Assembly: GCA_007120035.1 (NCBI GenBank)
Contig: SKON01000036.1
Location: forward strand, 1-64,000
Length of the DNA: 64,000 nt
From: Myxococcales bacterium
GTDB lineage: Bacteria > Myxococcota_A > Bradymonadia > Bradymonadales > Bradymonadaceae
Direction: 5' to 3'
Made by a program: the position numbers and the translations under genes
Shown: in pieces, positions 17,458 to 26,345 of the stretch
Position numbering within the stretch: the stretch's first letter is position 1
Layout of the letters: the number at the start of each line of letters is the position of its first letter
The notes under the pieces: model-generated
What the model was told of the DNA's origin: nothing
The model's database searches: none
What the model saw: only the letters and a program-made list of their open reading frames with translations

Positions 17458-19238
17458 CCGATCACCTCGGTGGTGTCCTGCGCCTGGCCCCGGGGTTGGG
17501 CGCCACGGCGCAGAGCGTCAGCGTTATAGGTAGTGATGTCGTAGCCCTCACGACGCAGTCCGGCGAGCACTGCAGAGGAGAACCGGTTGCGGGCCTCCAA
17601 AAAGTCCGCGCGGGAGCTCGGGAGGTCCAGGGAGAGCTCCGTGGAGAGGGCCTGCCGGCGTGACGCCGGGGCCATTCGGAGCAGGTGGTCCGCCGTGGCG
17701 GAGTCGATGCCGCGGAGGAAGTCCGTCATGGTGTTGACAGGGAGGCGGTGGACGGCGTTGGCCAGGGACTCTTCGGGGAGGAGGGGCAGGGCCGACTCCA
17801 GGCAGATCTGGCCCAGGACGGCCTGGGCGACGTCGGGCTTCTTCTTCTGGAGGTCCCGCAGGACCTCTTCCTGTTCCTGGAGAGACATGGCGTCGACCAT
17901 CTCGACCAGGAGGTTTGCCTGGCCGGCAGCCTGACGACCGGCGTCGATGAACTCTTCGGCGATCTGGCGCAGGCGGCCGGAGAGCTCCCGAGACTCGGAC
18001 TTGGAGAGAGTCTCCGAGGAGCTGGCCTCGAGGAGCAGGCGCCGGCGCTCGTCGGTGCCGAGGCTCTCGAGATAACGGGAGCGGAGCACGGGGGCGATGC
18101 GGGAGAGGACGAAGCCCCGCTCTTTCTGGGTGGTGCTGGCCAGGAGGGCGTCGACCTGCTTGAGGTTGAGGCTCTCCAGGAAGTCCCACTCCGTGTCGGA
18201 GCCGCCGTCATCGACGACGAGCTGGGCGGCATGGCGAGACCGGGCCCGCTCGGCGATGTCGTTGGCCTGCTCCACGGAGAGGGGTTCGTGGTGGCGGCCG
18301 ACCTCTTCGCTGACCTCGGCGAGGCGGGCACGGAACTCGGGGTCCCGGCGGAGGTCGGCTATGATCTCGGGGCCCACCAGGCGGATCAGGAGGGCGACCT
18401 CGGCGGGGTCGTCGTCGATCCACCGTCGGAGCATGCGGTTGAGGACGGACCGGGATCGGGTGAGATCGGCCCGAAGCTTCTCGGCGTCGGGCATGGTCGG
18501 GGACGCCGGGGAGCCCTCATCGTCTTTGTCGGCCCGGGGCTCGGCGGCCTTGTCGTGCATGGCGGCGAGCTGGCGGAGGAGGAAGAGAATCAAAGCGACG
18601 AGGATGAGGAGGGTGAGGATCAGGGGGATCCAGGGGAGGATCTCACGCCACAGAGGGGCCTCTTCGGCCTGGGCCTCGACGACCTCCGGGGCGGGCTCCA
18701 CGGGGGTCGGCTCGGCGATGGGCTCCGGGACAGGGGGGAGCTCGGGGAGCTGCCGGGGCGGCTCCGGGGTCCGGGGCGGCGGCGTGGGCATCGGCGGGAG
18801 CTGGGGCTGGGGGAAGTCCAGAAACTCGGGGCGGACTTCAATAGTGGGGGCCAGGTATTGGAGGCGGAACTGGAGCATCCGTGGGATGTTGGCCTGGAAG
18901 CTCTCGGGGAGGTTGCTGTCCATGAGGACCGTGGCCTCGATGCGCTGGACCTCGACCTCGAACCGGGATCCCGCGGCGCCCTCGAAGCCGGGGAGGACCT
19001 CGCCGACAGACCGGGGCTGGCCGACGACGGCGCGGAGCTCGACGAGCTCGCATCGGCCGGGGCAGAGCCGGCTCAAGACCGACTCGATCTCGGCCCGAGC
19101 CTGGGCTTCGGCGCTGGACCTGGCGTTCTCCCGGGCCATGTTGCCGGCCCCGCGTTGGGCCTCGGCCTCGGGGAGCCCCATCAGGGCTGCCAGGGCGCAG
19201 AGGGCAACGAAGAGACCTATGTTAAGGAGTTTCTTCAT
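17454..19238 (-). CDS. FliF-like/FliG-like fusion membrane protein
   Basis: A 594-aa candidate rotor protein. Signal peptide at residues 1-27. A periplasmic domain (~40-145) contains VQRIEATVLMDSNLP, matching the RLSVAVLVDG strand of FliF, followed by a helix and strand as in the FliF membrane-proximal ring domain. A Pro-rich linker covers ~145-195 and a TM helix ~203-222. The cytoplasmic part has a FliG-N-like DPAEVALLIRLVGPEIIADL (~277-296) and a FliG-M-like LKQVDALLASTTQKERGFVL (~359-378), where the usual EHPQ is NLKQ. A FliG linker and C-terminal domain cover ~436-568, ending with RRQALSTELSLDLPSSRA and EARNRFSSAVLAGLRREGYD. It overlaps motB (17 nt) and the next gene (4 nt). No FliM, FliN or separate FliF is nearby. 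Confidence 0.85.
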   Translation of the reverse strand: MKKLLNIGLFVALCALAALMGLPEAEAQRGAGNMARENARSSAEAQARAEIESVLSRLCPGRCELVELRAVVGQPRSVGEVLPGFEGAAGSRFEVEVQRIEATVLMDSNLPESFQANIPRMLQFRLQYLAPTIEVRPEFLDFPQPQLPPMPTPPPRTPEPPRQLPELPPVPEPIAEPTPVEPAPEVVEAQAEEAPLWREILPWIPLILTLLILVALILFLLRQLAAMHDKAAEPRADKDDEGSPASPTMPDAEKLRADLTRSRSVLNRMLRRWIDDDPAEVALLIRLVGPEIIADLRRDPEFRARLAEVSEEVGRHHEPLSVEQANDIAERARSRHAAQLVVDDGGSDTEWDFLESLNLKQVDALLASTTQKERGFVLSRIAPVLRSRYLESLGTDERRRLLLEASSSETLSKSESRELSGRLRQIAEEFIDAGRQAAGQANLLVEMVDAMSLQEQEEVLRDLQKKKPDVAQAVLGQICLESALPLLPEESLANAVHRLPVNTMTDFLRGIDSATADHLLRMAPASRRQALSTELSLDLPSSRADFLEARNRFSSAVLAGLRREGYDITTYNADALRRGAQPRGQAQDTTEVIG

Positions 19239-19992
19239 GTTCCGGGCTCGGTGCAGGAGGAGTCAGGACCTGTCGGGTCGGTGTGTTCAGGATGTGTTCG
19301 ATGCGCTCCGCCGGGAGGGTGTCGATACGGATCACTACTCGGCGGTTGGCGGAGCGGGCTTCTTCGAGCTCCTCGGGGGTCAGGGTGGCCAGGTGGCCTT
19401 CGTCGAGGAGGTCGATGTCCGTGGCCGGGCGGGTGTCGGCGAAGCCCTCGACGGACATGCGGCGCTTGTCGAGGCCGGCGGCGGCGAGCTCTTCCATAAC
19501 GTGGATGGCCCGGGAGGTGGAGAGCTCCCAGTTGGATCGGAACCGGCCGGAGGCGATGGGGACGTCGTCGGTGTAGCCCTGGATGACGAGGCCGTAGTTG
19601 GGGCCGAGCTTCTCGGCCAGGTGCAGGCGGATAGGCCCGAAGACCTCCTCGGCCTCGGGGCGAAGCTCGGCGCTGCCGGACTCGAAGAGCAAGGCGTTGG
19701 AGAACTCGATCTTCAGGCCGTCGTCGTCGAGGAAGGTACGGACCTCGCCGGTGAGGGTCCGCTCTTCGACGATCTGGTCGATGGTGTCCTGGACCTCGTG
19801 GAGGTTGCCCAGGCGTTCTCCGGTGAACGCCTGGATCAGGAGGTCGTACTTGGTCTGGGCGATGGTGGAGATCGAGAGCAAGAGGATCATGAAGGTGAGG
19901 ATGATGGTCATCATATCGGCATAGCTGATCATCCAGCCGATATTCTTCTCCTCTTCGTCCCCGCCGAAGCGATCGTGAGCCAGGAAGTTCAC
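19222..19992 (-). CDS. MotB-type stator protein with OmpA-like domain
   Basis: A 256-aa B-subunit of an ion-driven stator. A short cytoplasmic N-terminus is followed by one TM helix containing WMISYADMMT, where Asp26 corresponds to the ion-binding Asp of MotB/PomB. The periplasmic OmpA/MotB domain shows GYTDDVPI, SNWELSTSRA, RMSVEGFADTRP and ANRRVVIRI, the peptidoglycan-binding signature. A ~40-residue segment after the TM helix could be the plug/linker. This is a genuine MotB, not ExbD/TolR, because it carries the peptidoglycan-binding domain. Its start overlaps the MotA stop by four bases (ATGA). Confidence 0.93.
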   Translation of the reverse strand: MNFLAHDRFGGDEEEKNIGWMISYADMMTIILTFMILLLSISTIAQTKYDLLIQAFTGERLGNLHEVQDTIDQIVEERTLTGEVRTFLDDDGLKIEFSNALLFESGSAELRPEAEEVFGPIRLHLAEKLGPNYGLVIQGYTDDVPIASGRFRSNWELSTSRAIHVMEELAAAGLDKRRMSVEGFADTRPATDIDLLDEGHLATLTPEELEEARSANRRVVIRIDTLPAERIEHILNTPTRQVLTPPAPSPEHEETP

Positions 19993-20771
19993 CGGGAGGT
20001 CCCTCCCCGGGTGCCGTCGGCGCCGTTGATGGCGCGGGCGCCCTCCTTGCCGACGATCTGCTGGATCTCGTGGAGGGGGCGGCGACGGGCGATCTTGAGC
20101 ATGGTCTCGGCGACGAGGTTGAGGTTCTCGGCGCGCTGAGAGCGGCGATCGGCGATGAGCCGGGCGATGGGGAGGTAGAGGAGGTGGGCCAGGAGGAGAC
20201 CGTAAAAGGTGGTCAAGAGGGCGATAGCCATGCCGGGGCCGAGTTTTTCGAAGTCCCGCATGTTGGCCAGGAGGAGGATAAGGCCGATGACGGTACCGAT
20301 CATGCCCATGGCGGGGGCGAAGTCGCCGAGGCTCTTGAAGACCTTCTCGCCGGCCCGGTAGGTGTCGAGCTGTCGGCGGCCGACGATGAGGGCGTCGAGC
20401 TCGATCTCTTCGGGGTCGTCCTGCTGGATCACCTGCTGGCCGAGGTGTCGAAAGAGGGCGTCTTTCTCGCCATCTACGATGGCGGCGGCCTCGGAGGGGC
20501 GATCGGAGCGGACGGCTCGGCCGAAAGCGATGAGGTTCTCGGCCAGGCGGCGACGTTCACGCATGGGGTTGTTGATCAGGCCGTGACCCAGCGCCTTGAT
20601 GGCGCGGCCGAGGGTGGAGAACCGGTAGGTCATGATGGCGAGGCCCAGAGGGGTCCCGCCGAGGAGGATCAAGGCGTAGTAGTTCAGGAACCCGTCGAAA
20701 TCCATCGACATGTACCGGAAGGCGAGGAGGAAGCTCGCCACGATGATCATTGCGCCGATGAGAACGTGCAT
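19989..20771 (-). CDS. MotA/PomA-type stator protein
   Basis: A 260-aa A-subunit of an ion-driven stator with four predicted TM helices (about 3-18, 30-49, 150-172 and 180-202). Family motifs are YYALILLGGTPLGLAIMTY after TM1, then FAPAMGMIGTVIGLILLL and LGPGMAIALLTTFYGLLLAH in TM3-TM4. The last two are characteristic of MotA/PomA rather than TolQ/ExbB. The cytoplasmic loop between TM2 and TM3 is charged, as needed for contact with FliG. It lies directly upstream of motB (ATGA overlap) and 53 bp downstream of a TPR lipoprotein gene in the same operon. Confidence 0.93.
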   Translation of the reverse strand: MHVLIGAMIIVASFLLAFRYMSMDFDGFLNYYALILLGGTPLGLAIMTYRFSTLGRAIKALGHGLINNPMRERRRLAENLIAFGRAVRSDRPSEAAAIVDGEKDALFRHLGQQVIQQDDPEEIELDALIVGRRQLDTYRAGEKVFKSLGDFAPAMGMIGTVIGLILLLANMRDFEKLGPGMAIALLTTFYGLLLAHLLYLPIARLIADRRSQRAENLNLVAETMLKIARRRPLHEIQQIVGKEGARAINGADGTRGGTSR

Positions 20772-20824
20772 GGTGAATCCGGGGAAGAAGAATGCTCCAA
20801 CAAGGGGGCAGTGATGCTCCGAGG

Positions 20825-21574
20825 TCAGTCGTCGTCGTCATCGCCGTAGGAGTCGAGGCGCCGAAGAGCCTCGATGATCGGTTCGTTGTCGGGATCTATC
20901 TGCAAGACCTGTTCCCAGGCTTCTCTGGCGAGGGCTTCGTTGCCGAGTCGGAGCCAGAGGGTGCCCTTCATGGACTTGATGCGGACGTCGTTGGGGTAGG
21001 CTTCTTCGAGGTCGACGAGGTGGATCATGGCGGTCTCGTAGCGTCCGGCCTCGAAGAGCTCTTGGACCTCGGAGATGCCGCGGAGGTAGCTGGGACGAGA
21101 GGGGGCGGGGCCGGCCTCGGGGCGGTCCCGTTCGCGGCGCTCCACGTCGGCGCCTTCGCGGCGGGCCTGTCGGTCCAGGGTGTGTTCGCCGTCGACGTAG
21201 ACGCCCTCGCGCTCGAAGTCGGGGTCGGTGCGGCGGAGGTGGTCGATGAGCTCGCGGTCGGCGCGGGTGAGGCTGTCGTGGGCCCGGCGGACGTCGCGAT
21301 CGCCGTCTCGCAGGGGGATGCGGACTTCGTAGCCGCGGGCGACCTCGGGGAACTCGACCTCCCAGTCCCGGGCGCCGTCGCTCATGCGGATCACGTAGCG
21401 TTGGGGCGGCACGGAGCCGTCGCCGCGGTACTCCGGGGCCGTGGTGGCGGCGCTGGGGACGACGATGGTGGTCTCCGGCTGCTGCTGTGGCGAGAGGGCC
21501 GAGCAGCCGGCGAGGAGGGTCGCAAACGACCCGGCGAAGGCCAGGGTGAGGAGTCGGTGCAGGGGAGCTCTCAT
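20825..21574 (-). CDS. Lipoprotein with C-terminal TPR repeats
   Basis: A 249-aa lipoprotein (lipobox LLAGC, Cys at about residue 24). The middle is a charged beta-rich region (YVIRMSDGARDWEVEFPEV, RGYEVRIPLRDGD). The C-terminal ~80 residues form two TPR-like helix pairs (AGRYETAMIHLVDLEEAYP, LGNEALAREAWEQVLQIDPDN), ending in an Asp run. It lies between the FlgO-like gene (gap 7 bp) and motA (gap 53 bp). TPR lipoproteins often hold multi-protein envelope machines together; the exact role is unknown. Confidence 0.8.
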   Translation of the reverse strand: MRAPLHRLLTLAFAGSFATLLAGCSALSPQQQPETTIVVPSAATTAPEYRGDGSVPPQRYVIRMSDGARDWEVEFPEVARGYEVRIPLRDGDRDVRRAHDSLTRADRELIDHLRRTDPDFEREGVYVDGEHTLDRQARREGADVERRERDRPEAGPAPSRPSYLRGISEVQELFEAGRYETAMIHLVDLEEAYPNDVRIKSMKGTLWLRLGNEALAREAWEQVLQIDPDNEPIIEALRRLDSYGDDDDD

Positions 21575-21581
21575 GGTCGTC

Positions 21582-22811
21582 TCACCAGTTGAAGGTGGCC
21601 CGGGCTTTCCAGCCCAGGCCCCCGAGGTCGAAGCCCGCGAATTCGGTGGGCATGAAGTAGAAGAGGCTGGCGCCGGCGCCGAGGCGGAACTGCATCACGG
21701 CGTCGAAGCCCCATTCGGCGTAGAAGGAGTTGCCCTCGGTGCCGGCGAAAAAGCCACCCACGGCGGGTCCGGTCCGGAAGGTGGGCTGGTTGAGATTTCG
21801 TTGGAAGAGCTCGACCTGGAAGGTTCCGTGGACGAAGGTGCCCAGGATGCCGTTTTCGGAGAAGTTGGCGAAGCCCTCGGCGCCGACGCCGAAGGAGTAC
21901 CGAAGGTCTGGGCCGAACCGTTCGTAGAGGCGGTAGCCGATGGTGGCGCCCGCCAGCCCGCCCAGGGGCGAGTCGTAGGGGATGTAGCCGGCGCCGCCGT
22001 AGAGGATGTGGCCGTAGTAGGGCCGGGCTTCGAGCTTTCTCTCGAGCTCCCGGACCCGCTCGGAGCGGCTGACGACGCGGTCGCCTGTGCGGAGGATGGC
22101 CGCCGTGGTGGCGTCGGATCGGTAGGTCTCGGTCCAGAGGACGGCGCCGTCGTCGGCGCGGAAGATCTCGACCTGCATGGCGACGATGTTGGTGCCCGGG
22201 AAGAAGGAGAATCGGGCGTCGAGGAAGGCTTTGGCGCCGATGCGCTCGGCCTCGGCGACGAGTTCCTCCTGGTGGACCAGGCCCATGGTGACGACCCAGT
22301 CGCCGTCTTCGACACGGGAGCGCATGGAGTTGCAGGCCACGCACCGTTTGACTGTGACGTCCGTGTGGGTCGCCAGCGCGGTGATCAGGGTGCTCTCGAC
22401 GAACTCGCCGAATTGGGCGCTCAGGTTGGGGGTGAGGTTCATGGTGCGGAAGGCCACCGGCGAGAAGGCCCGGACGTTTAAGGTGGAGACGTCGGCGATG
22501 ACCTCGTCGATCATCTCCTCGGCGAGCTGGTAGATGTGGATCTGGTGCTGGCCGGTCTGGATCTGGCGTTGAACGGTCTCGTGGATCTCGCGCTGGGTGG
22601 GGCGGGCCCGCTCCTGGGGGCGGACCTGCTCTTCGGGCTCTTCGGCCCGGGGCCGCTCCGGTTGGGGCTCGGGCTCCTCGTCGGTGTGGTGTTCCACGGA
22701 GACGTCGTCGCCCCAGTCCTGGGCGGCGGCGGGTCCTGCGAGGAGCAGGCCGAGGGCGACGATCAGGGCGATCAGCGCCGGTGGGAACCCGTTGTTGGGG
22801 GGAAAGCTCAT
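21582..22811 (-). CDS. FlgO/CsgG-like domain plus outer-membrane beta-barrel
   Basis: A 409-aa exported protein (signal peptide ending AAA-Q about residue 31), then an acidic/Pro linker. Residues ~85-235 resemble the FlgO/CsgG/TolB-like fold: LAEEMIDEV, FGEFVESTLITAL, RCVACNSMRSRVEDGDWVVTM, then AERIGAKAFLDARFS and VEIFRADDGAVLWTETY. FlgO belongs to the outer-membrane ring of some flagella. The last ~140 residues alternate in the Gly/Tyr/Phe pattern of an outer-membrane beta-barrel and end in NW with an aromatic terminus. The start is the ATG at 22811, overlapping the upstream stop by one base; an in-frame ATG at 22823 is possible. This is a likely outer-membrane part of the motor complex. 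Confidence 0.7.
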   Translation of the reverse strand: MSFPPNNGFPPALIALIVALGLLLAGPAAAQDWGDDVSVEHHTDEEPEPQPERPRAEEPEEQVRPQERARPTQREIHETVQRQIQTGQHQIHIYQLAEEMIDEVIADVSTLNVRAFSPVAFRTMNLTPNLSAQFGEFVESTLITALATHTDVTVKRCVACNSMRSRVEDGDWVVTMGLVHQEELVAEAERIGAKAFLDARFSFFPGTNIVAMQVEIFRADDGAVLWTETYRSDATTAAILRTGDRVVSRSERVRELERKLEARPYYGHILYGGAGYIPYDSPLGGLAGATIGYRLYERFGPDLRYSFGVGAEGFANFSENGILGTFVHGTFQVELFQRNLNQPTFRTGPAVGGFFAGTEGNSFYAEWGFDAVMQFRLGAGASLFYFMPTEFAGFDLGGLGWKARATFNW

Positions 22812-23830
22812 CAGAAAGCCCATCCGAGGGTGAAGTCTACGCCCATGAGGCCACGGCGTTGCATGTACTCCCCCAGTGACCCCCGGAGGGGTATATCATA
22901 GGAGCCGGGCCCGTAGCGCGCTTGATTGTAGATGACGAAGCCGTGGCGAAACCCGAGGCGAACCAGGCCGCCGAAGTCAGACTGGGCTTCGGCGCCGACG
23001 GCGGCGGTGAGGAGGTGATAGATCACCTGGAGGTCGGCGGGGCCACCGGTTTCGCCGGGACGGGTGGTCATGCCCCGGGGGCGAAGGTGACCGCGGCCGT
23101 AACCGACGCCGACGGAGATGAAGGGGCTGAACCAGGCGCGGGAGGGCAGGAAGGTGCCGTGGATGAACCCGTAGGAGACGGCGTGTGAGCCCTCGACAGA
23201 GGGGAGTTGGGCGTCTTCCGGGAAGTAGGAGATATCGAAGAAGTCCCGGACCCAGGTGGCCTCGACGCGAAAGTGGGTGTGGAGGGTGCGGCTGCCGATG
23301 AACCCCAGGCCCGTGGGGTGGACCTGACCGCCGAGCATCCAGGGCCTGTCGAGGCGGCGGACCTCTTCGACCCGGCGGGTTTGTAGCCGCTCGACCTGGC
23401 GGTAGACGGCCTGCTCTTGTTCGGCGATCTCCAGGTGGCGGCGGTGACGGTTGCGGGCTTTCAGGCGTTCGATGCGACACCGACGATCGGCGCCGCAGGC
23501 GGCGTCGGCGCCGCCGTCGTCGAGGGGGGAGGCGGCGACGGGCTCCGGTTCGGGGGGAGGCGCGGGCGCGGGAGCAGGAGCCGGCGTCGGCTGGGCCTGG
23601 AGCATCTGCTCGGAGTCGTCCCACTCTCCCTGCTGGAGGCGGGCGATCTGCTCCGGGGAGAGGCAGACGGACTGGAAGCATTGGAGGCGGCCCTGGCAGT
23701 CGCTGGCGAAGGCGCAGTTCTGGCCGCGTCCGCCGGGGGTCATCAGGCAGGCCAGGGCGACGGCCGGGGCGAGCCCGACGGTCAGGAAGACCAGAATCGC
23801 CAAGAGGTCTGTGATGGTTCGACGTCTCAT
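22811..23830 (-). CDS. Outer-membrane barrel protein with Cys-rich N-terminus
   Basis: A 339-aa exported protein. The signal peptide ends near ALA (residue ~27). A small disulfide-type module follows (CLMTPGGRGQNC...CQGRLQCFQSVC). Then come a Pro/Ala linker, a charged coiled-coil-like stretch (~115-160, RRCRIERLKARNRHRRHLE) and a ~170-residue C-terminal region with beta-barrel alternation ending LGWAF, an outer-membrane insertion-type terminus. It overlaps both neighbours (ATGA with the upstream TPR lipoprotein, TGATG with the FlgO-like gene). Together with the two other predicted barrels it suggests an elaborate outer-membrane base. Confidence 0.75.
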   Translation of the reverse strand: MRRRTITDLLAILVFLTVGLAPAVALACLMTPGGRGQNCAFASDCQGRLQCFQSVCLSPEQIARLQQGEWDDSEQMLQAQPTPAPAPAPAPPPEPEPVAASPLDDGGADAACGADRRCRIERLKARNRHRRHLEIAEQEQAVYRQVERLQTRRVEEVRRLDRPWMLGGQVHPTGLGFIGSRTLHTHFRVEATWVRDFFDISYFPEDAQLPSVEGSHAVSYGFIHGTFLPSRAWFSPFISVGVGYGRGHLRPRGMTTRPGETGGPADLQVIYHLLTAAVGAEAQSDFGGLVRLGFRHGFVIYNQARYGPGSYDIPLRGSLGEYMQRRGLMGVDFTLGWAF

Positions 23831-25701
23831 GGTTCGACCTCTCGCTGAAAGTCATGAACCAGGGTCGTCGGCGGGATGGGATCGACGGGGATCAAGAGCA
23901 GGGAGTCGATGGGAGCCCACCGCAGGCGTGGCGCCGGGGCCTCGTCGTCGGGGGGGGCCAGGGAGACGGAGACCGTGCCGAGGACCAGGGCGGAGGCGTA
24001 GGACTCATCGCCCACGCGGCGGGCGTAGCCCCGGGGGTGGTCCTCCAGGAGCTGGCTCGCCAGGGTGTAGAGGTCCGTGAGTTGGTCGCTGACGGCGCTC
24101 TCCGGGGCGTCGCGGAGGAACCGCTGTGCGTGCTCGACGATCCGGACCAGCCAGACCTGCCGGAGCGCACGGGCGGGGCCGTCGTCGCCCCACTCGGCCA
24201 TCATGGGGAGCATGGCCCGCAGGACCCGGGCTAGCTCGGCGTCGCGGTGGGCGTAGAACTGGGCGCGACGCTGGCGAGGGATGGCGCTCTCCAGGGCGTC
24301 GCTGCGTCGGGTGAGCTCGTGGAGGTGGTCGTCGAAGGCCCGGCGGTCGTCTTCCAGGAAGGCCGCCAGGGCCAGGACGGCGTGGATTCGGGGGAGCCGG
24401 CGGGCGTCGCGGGTCTCTTCCAGGAGCGGGGTGGCGAGCTCCCGGGCGACCTCGGGGCGGCCGGCGTCGAGGGCGACCTCGGCGAGCTCTCGGCGTCGCT
24501 CGGAGAGGCCCGCCCGCGGGCCGAGTTCCTCCAGGAATTCCAGGGTGCGCTCGTCGACGTCGAACCGGACCAGCTCCTGGAGGACCTCTTTGTAGAGGGC
24601 TCCCAGGAAGGGGTCTCGGGGACGCTGACGGTCGGAGAGGGCCTCCCTGGCGAGGCCCAGGAAGCGATCGCTGTGGCCGAGGTATCGGTTGGCCGAGGCG
24701 GTGAAGTAGAGGTGGGCGTTGAAGAGCGGCGAGGATCGGCGAAGGGGGGTGGCGTCGTCGGCGGCGACTTCGAACCAGCCCTGTCGCCAGGCGATGCGGG
24801 TGCGGAGGTATCGGGCGGTCTCGGCGACGTCGATGACGGGGTGATCCGTGAGCTCCGAGAGGGCGTAAGTGGCGGCCTGGGGGTCATCGAGCTCGATGGC
24901 GAGGCGAGCTTTGCGGAGGGCCTGGCCCCATCGGGTGATGGCCAGGCGCTCGTGCTCCTCGGGGGCCTCGGTGTGTCGGAGGTCTTCCAGGGCTTCTGCG
25001 GCCATTTCAAGGGCCTCGTCGCGGCGATCGTCGTCGAGATCGAAGTCGCCGTCGAGGATGGCGAGGACGAGATCGGCGCGATGGACCTTGACGAGGAGAT
25101 CGTCGGGATCGGCCCGGAGGATGTCTCCCGTAAGGGCCCACTCGGTGAAGAACTCGTCGAGGAGATCGTCGCTGAGGCGGTCGAGGAGATCCTCGCACTC
25201 GTAGGGGACCTCCGATGGGGCGGGCCACTCGTCGGGCCAGCGCTCGTCCGACGGGGGCCACCGGATCAGGTCGTCTTCAACGGCGGCGGGGTCGCGGGAG
25301 AAGTAGGTCCGAGAGGCCAGGCGGGTGTGGATCGTGCCTCGGTGCCACTGCCGGTCCCCGCCGAGGCGCGAGGTGGCGACCAGGCGCAGCCGGCGTTGGT
25401 CTTCCAGGCGGAGGCGGCGGTAGATGGCCAGGGCTTCGTCGTCGTTGGCGAGCAGGGCAGAAGGAGGGGAGATCTCCTGGCAGTTCGCCAGCTGAAGGAA
25501 GGCTCGCCCCAGCTCGGTCCAGGCGTCGGGCCGGTGGGAGTGCTCCTCCAGAGAGAGGGCGTGGTCGAAGCGGGAGAGGTCGGCCTGATGAAAGGCGGTG
25601 AAGAGCTCCCGGCGCTCCGGCCCGTCGGCCGTGAGGGGCACGCAGGCCGAGAGGGACATGGATGCCAAGAGCGCCGCAGGCAGCCAGAGACCGGGCTTCA
25701 T
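23827..25701 (-). CDS. Large TPR/solenoid lipoprotein
   Basis: A 624-aa lipoprotein. The ATG at 25701 is used because it overlaps the upstream stop (ATGA) and is followed at once by a signal with lipobox LSAC; upstream in-frame codons to 25836 add unrelated residues. The mature protein is helical throughout with irregular TPR-like pairs (for example DAWTELGRAFLQLANC, FNAHLYFTASANRYLGHSD and ELAEVALDAGRPEVARELA). It probably acts as a periplasmic scaffold in the motor operon. There are no catalytic motifs. Confidence 0.75.
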   Translation of the reverse strand: MKPGLWLPAALLASMSLSACVPLTADGPERRELFTAFHQADLSRFDHALSLEEHSHRPDAWTELGRAFLQLANCQEISPPSALLANDDEALAIYRRLRLEDQRRLRLVATSRLGGDRQWHRGTIHTRLASRTYFSRDPAAVEDDLIRWPPSDERWPDEWPAPSEVPYECEDLLDRLSDDLLDEFFTEWALTGDILRADPDDLLVKVHRADLVLAILDGDFDLDDDRRDEALEMAAEALEDLRHTEAPEEHERLAITRWGQALRKARLAIELDDPQAATYALSELTDHPVIDVAETARYLRTRIAWRQGWFEVAADDATPLRRSSPLFNAHLYFTASANRYLGHSDRFLGLAREALSDRQRPRDPFLGALYKEVLQELVRFDVDERTLEFLEELGPRAGLSERRRELAEVALDAGRPEVARELATPLLEETRDARRLPRIHAVLALAAFLEDDRRAFDDHLHELTRRSDALESAIPRQRRAQFYAHRDAELARVLRAMLPMMAEWGDDGPARALRQVWLVRIVEHAQRFLRDAPESAVSDQLTDLYTLASQLLEDHPRGYARRVGDESYASALVLGTVSVSLAPPDDEAPAPRLRWAPIDSLLLIPVDPIPPTTLVHDFQREVEP

Positions 25702-26345
25702 CGAAGCCTCCGCTCGGGGGACCAGCCCACGCCGATCAGGGGGGCGAACCCGAAGGAGGGCGTCCAGCCCCGTTGTCGTCTCTCCAGTTGTGCCGTCCAT
25801 TGCAGGTCCAACTTGATCTGGATGCCGTGCCGCCAATGAGTCAGAAACGCGATCCCCGGCGTCACCGTGGGGATGACCCGTCGCTCAGCAAGGGTGATGC
25901 CGCCGTGGAAGCTCACCTGAGGATCGAAGTGGACGACGAAGCGGTCAAGGGTAAGCACCTTGCCGTAGCCCCAGGACCAACGGACGCCGCCTGTGAAGAG
26001 TGCGTCCGGGGCCCGCAGGTCGGGGATCAGGCTCGTCTCGTCGCGGATCCCTTCAGCGGTTGGACTGAGCCAGCTATGAAAATTATGCCCACGAAGTTCT
26101 ACGCCGAGGTTCTCGGAGAGGAAGAAGGAGACGTCGGCCCCGTAGCCGACGGTACGATAGAAGTCGTCTCGGAAGAGGGTGACGAAGGTGGCGTGGGCGG
26201 CGATCCGGCCTTCCTTTTCGGCGAATCGGGGCTGCACGGTGGCCCGAGAGGTATCGTCGGCGGCGGCCTCCAGAGATCCCAGGAGTCCGACGGCCAAGAT
26301 CAGCAGGGCGGTCAGCGATGTCGCTGGTCTCATCGCCATTGGCAC
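25698..26345 (-). CDS. Predicted outer-membrane beta-barrel protein
   Basis: A 215-aa exported protein with signal peptide (residues 1-28, AAADD cleavage region). The rest alternates polar and hydrophobic residues with Tyr/Trp/Phe girdles (VGYGADVSFFLSENLGVEL, GGVRWSWGYGKVLTLDRF, LQWTAQLERRQRGW), as in small ~8-10-strand barrels. Related barrel proteins often sit next to myxobacterial motility or secretion genes. The start overlaps the upstream lipoprotein by 16 bases and the stop overlaps the next gene by four. Confidence 0.75.
   Translation of the reverse strand: MPMAMRPATSLTALLILAVGLLGSLEAAADDTSRATVQPRFAEKEGRIAAHATFVTLFRDDFYRTVGYGADVSFFLSENLGVELRGHNFHSWLSPTAEGIRDETSLIPDLRAPDALFTGGVRWSWGYGKVLTLDRFVVHFDPQVSFHGGITLAERRVIPTVTPGIAFLTHWRHGIQIKLDLQWTAQLERRQRGWTPSFGFAPLIGVGWSPERRLR

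Noticed and set aside
17685-19499. Long plus-strand frames opposite the FliF/FliG-like gene
   Set aside because: Shadow of the minus-strand gene, with Gly/Leu/Asp-rich low-complexity translation and no motifs.
19989-20771. ExbB/TolQ instead of MotA
   Set aside because: Four TM helices with APAMGMIGTVIGL and ALLTTFYGLLLAH, plus a MotB partner with a peptidoglycan-binding domain, fit MotA/PomA better.
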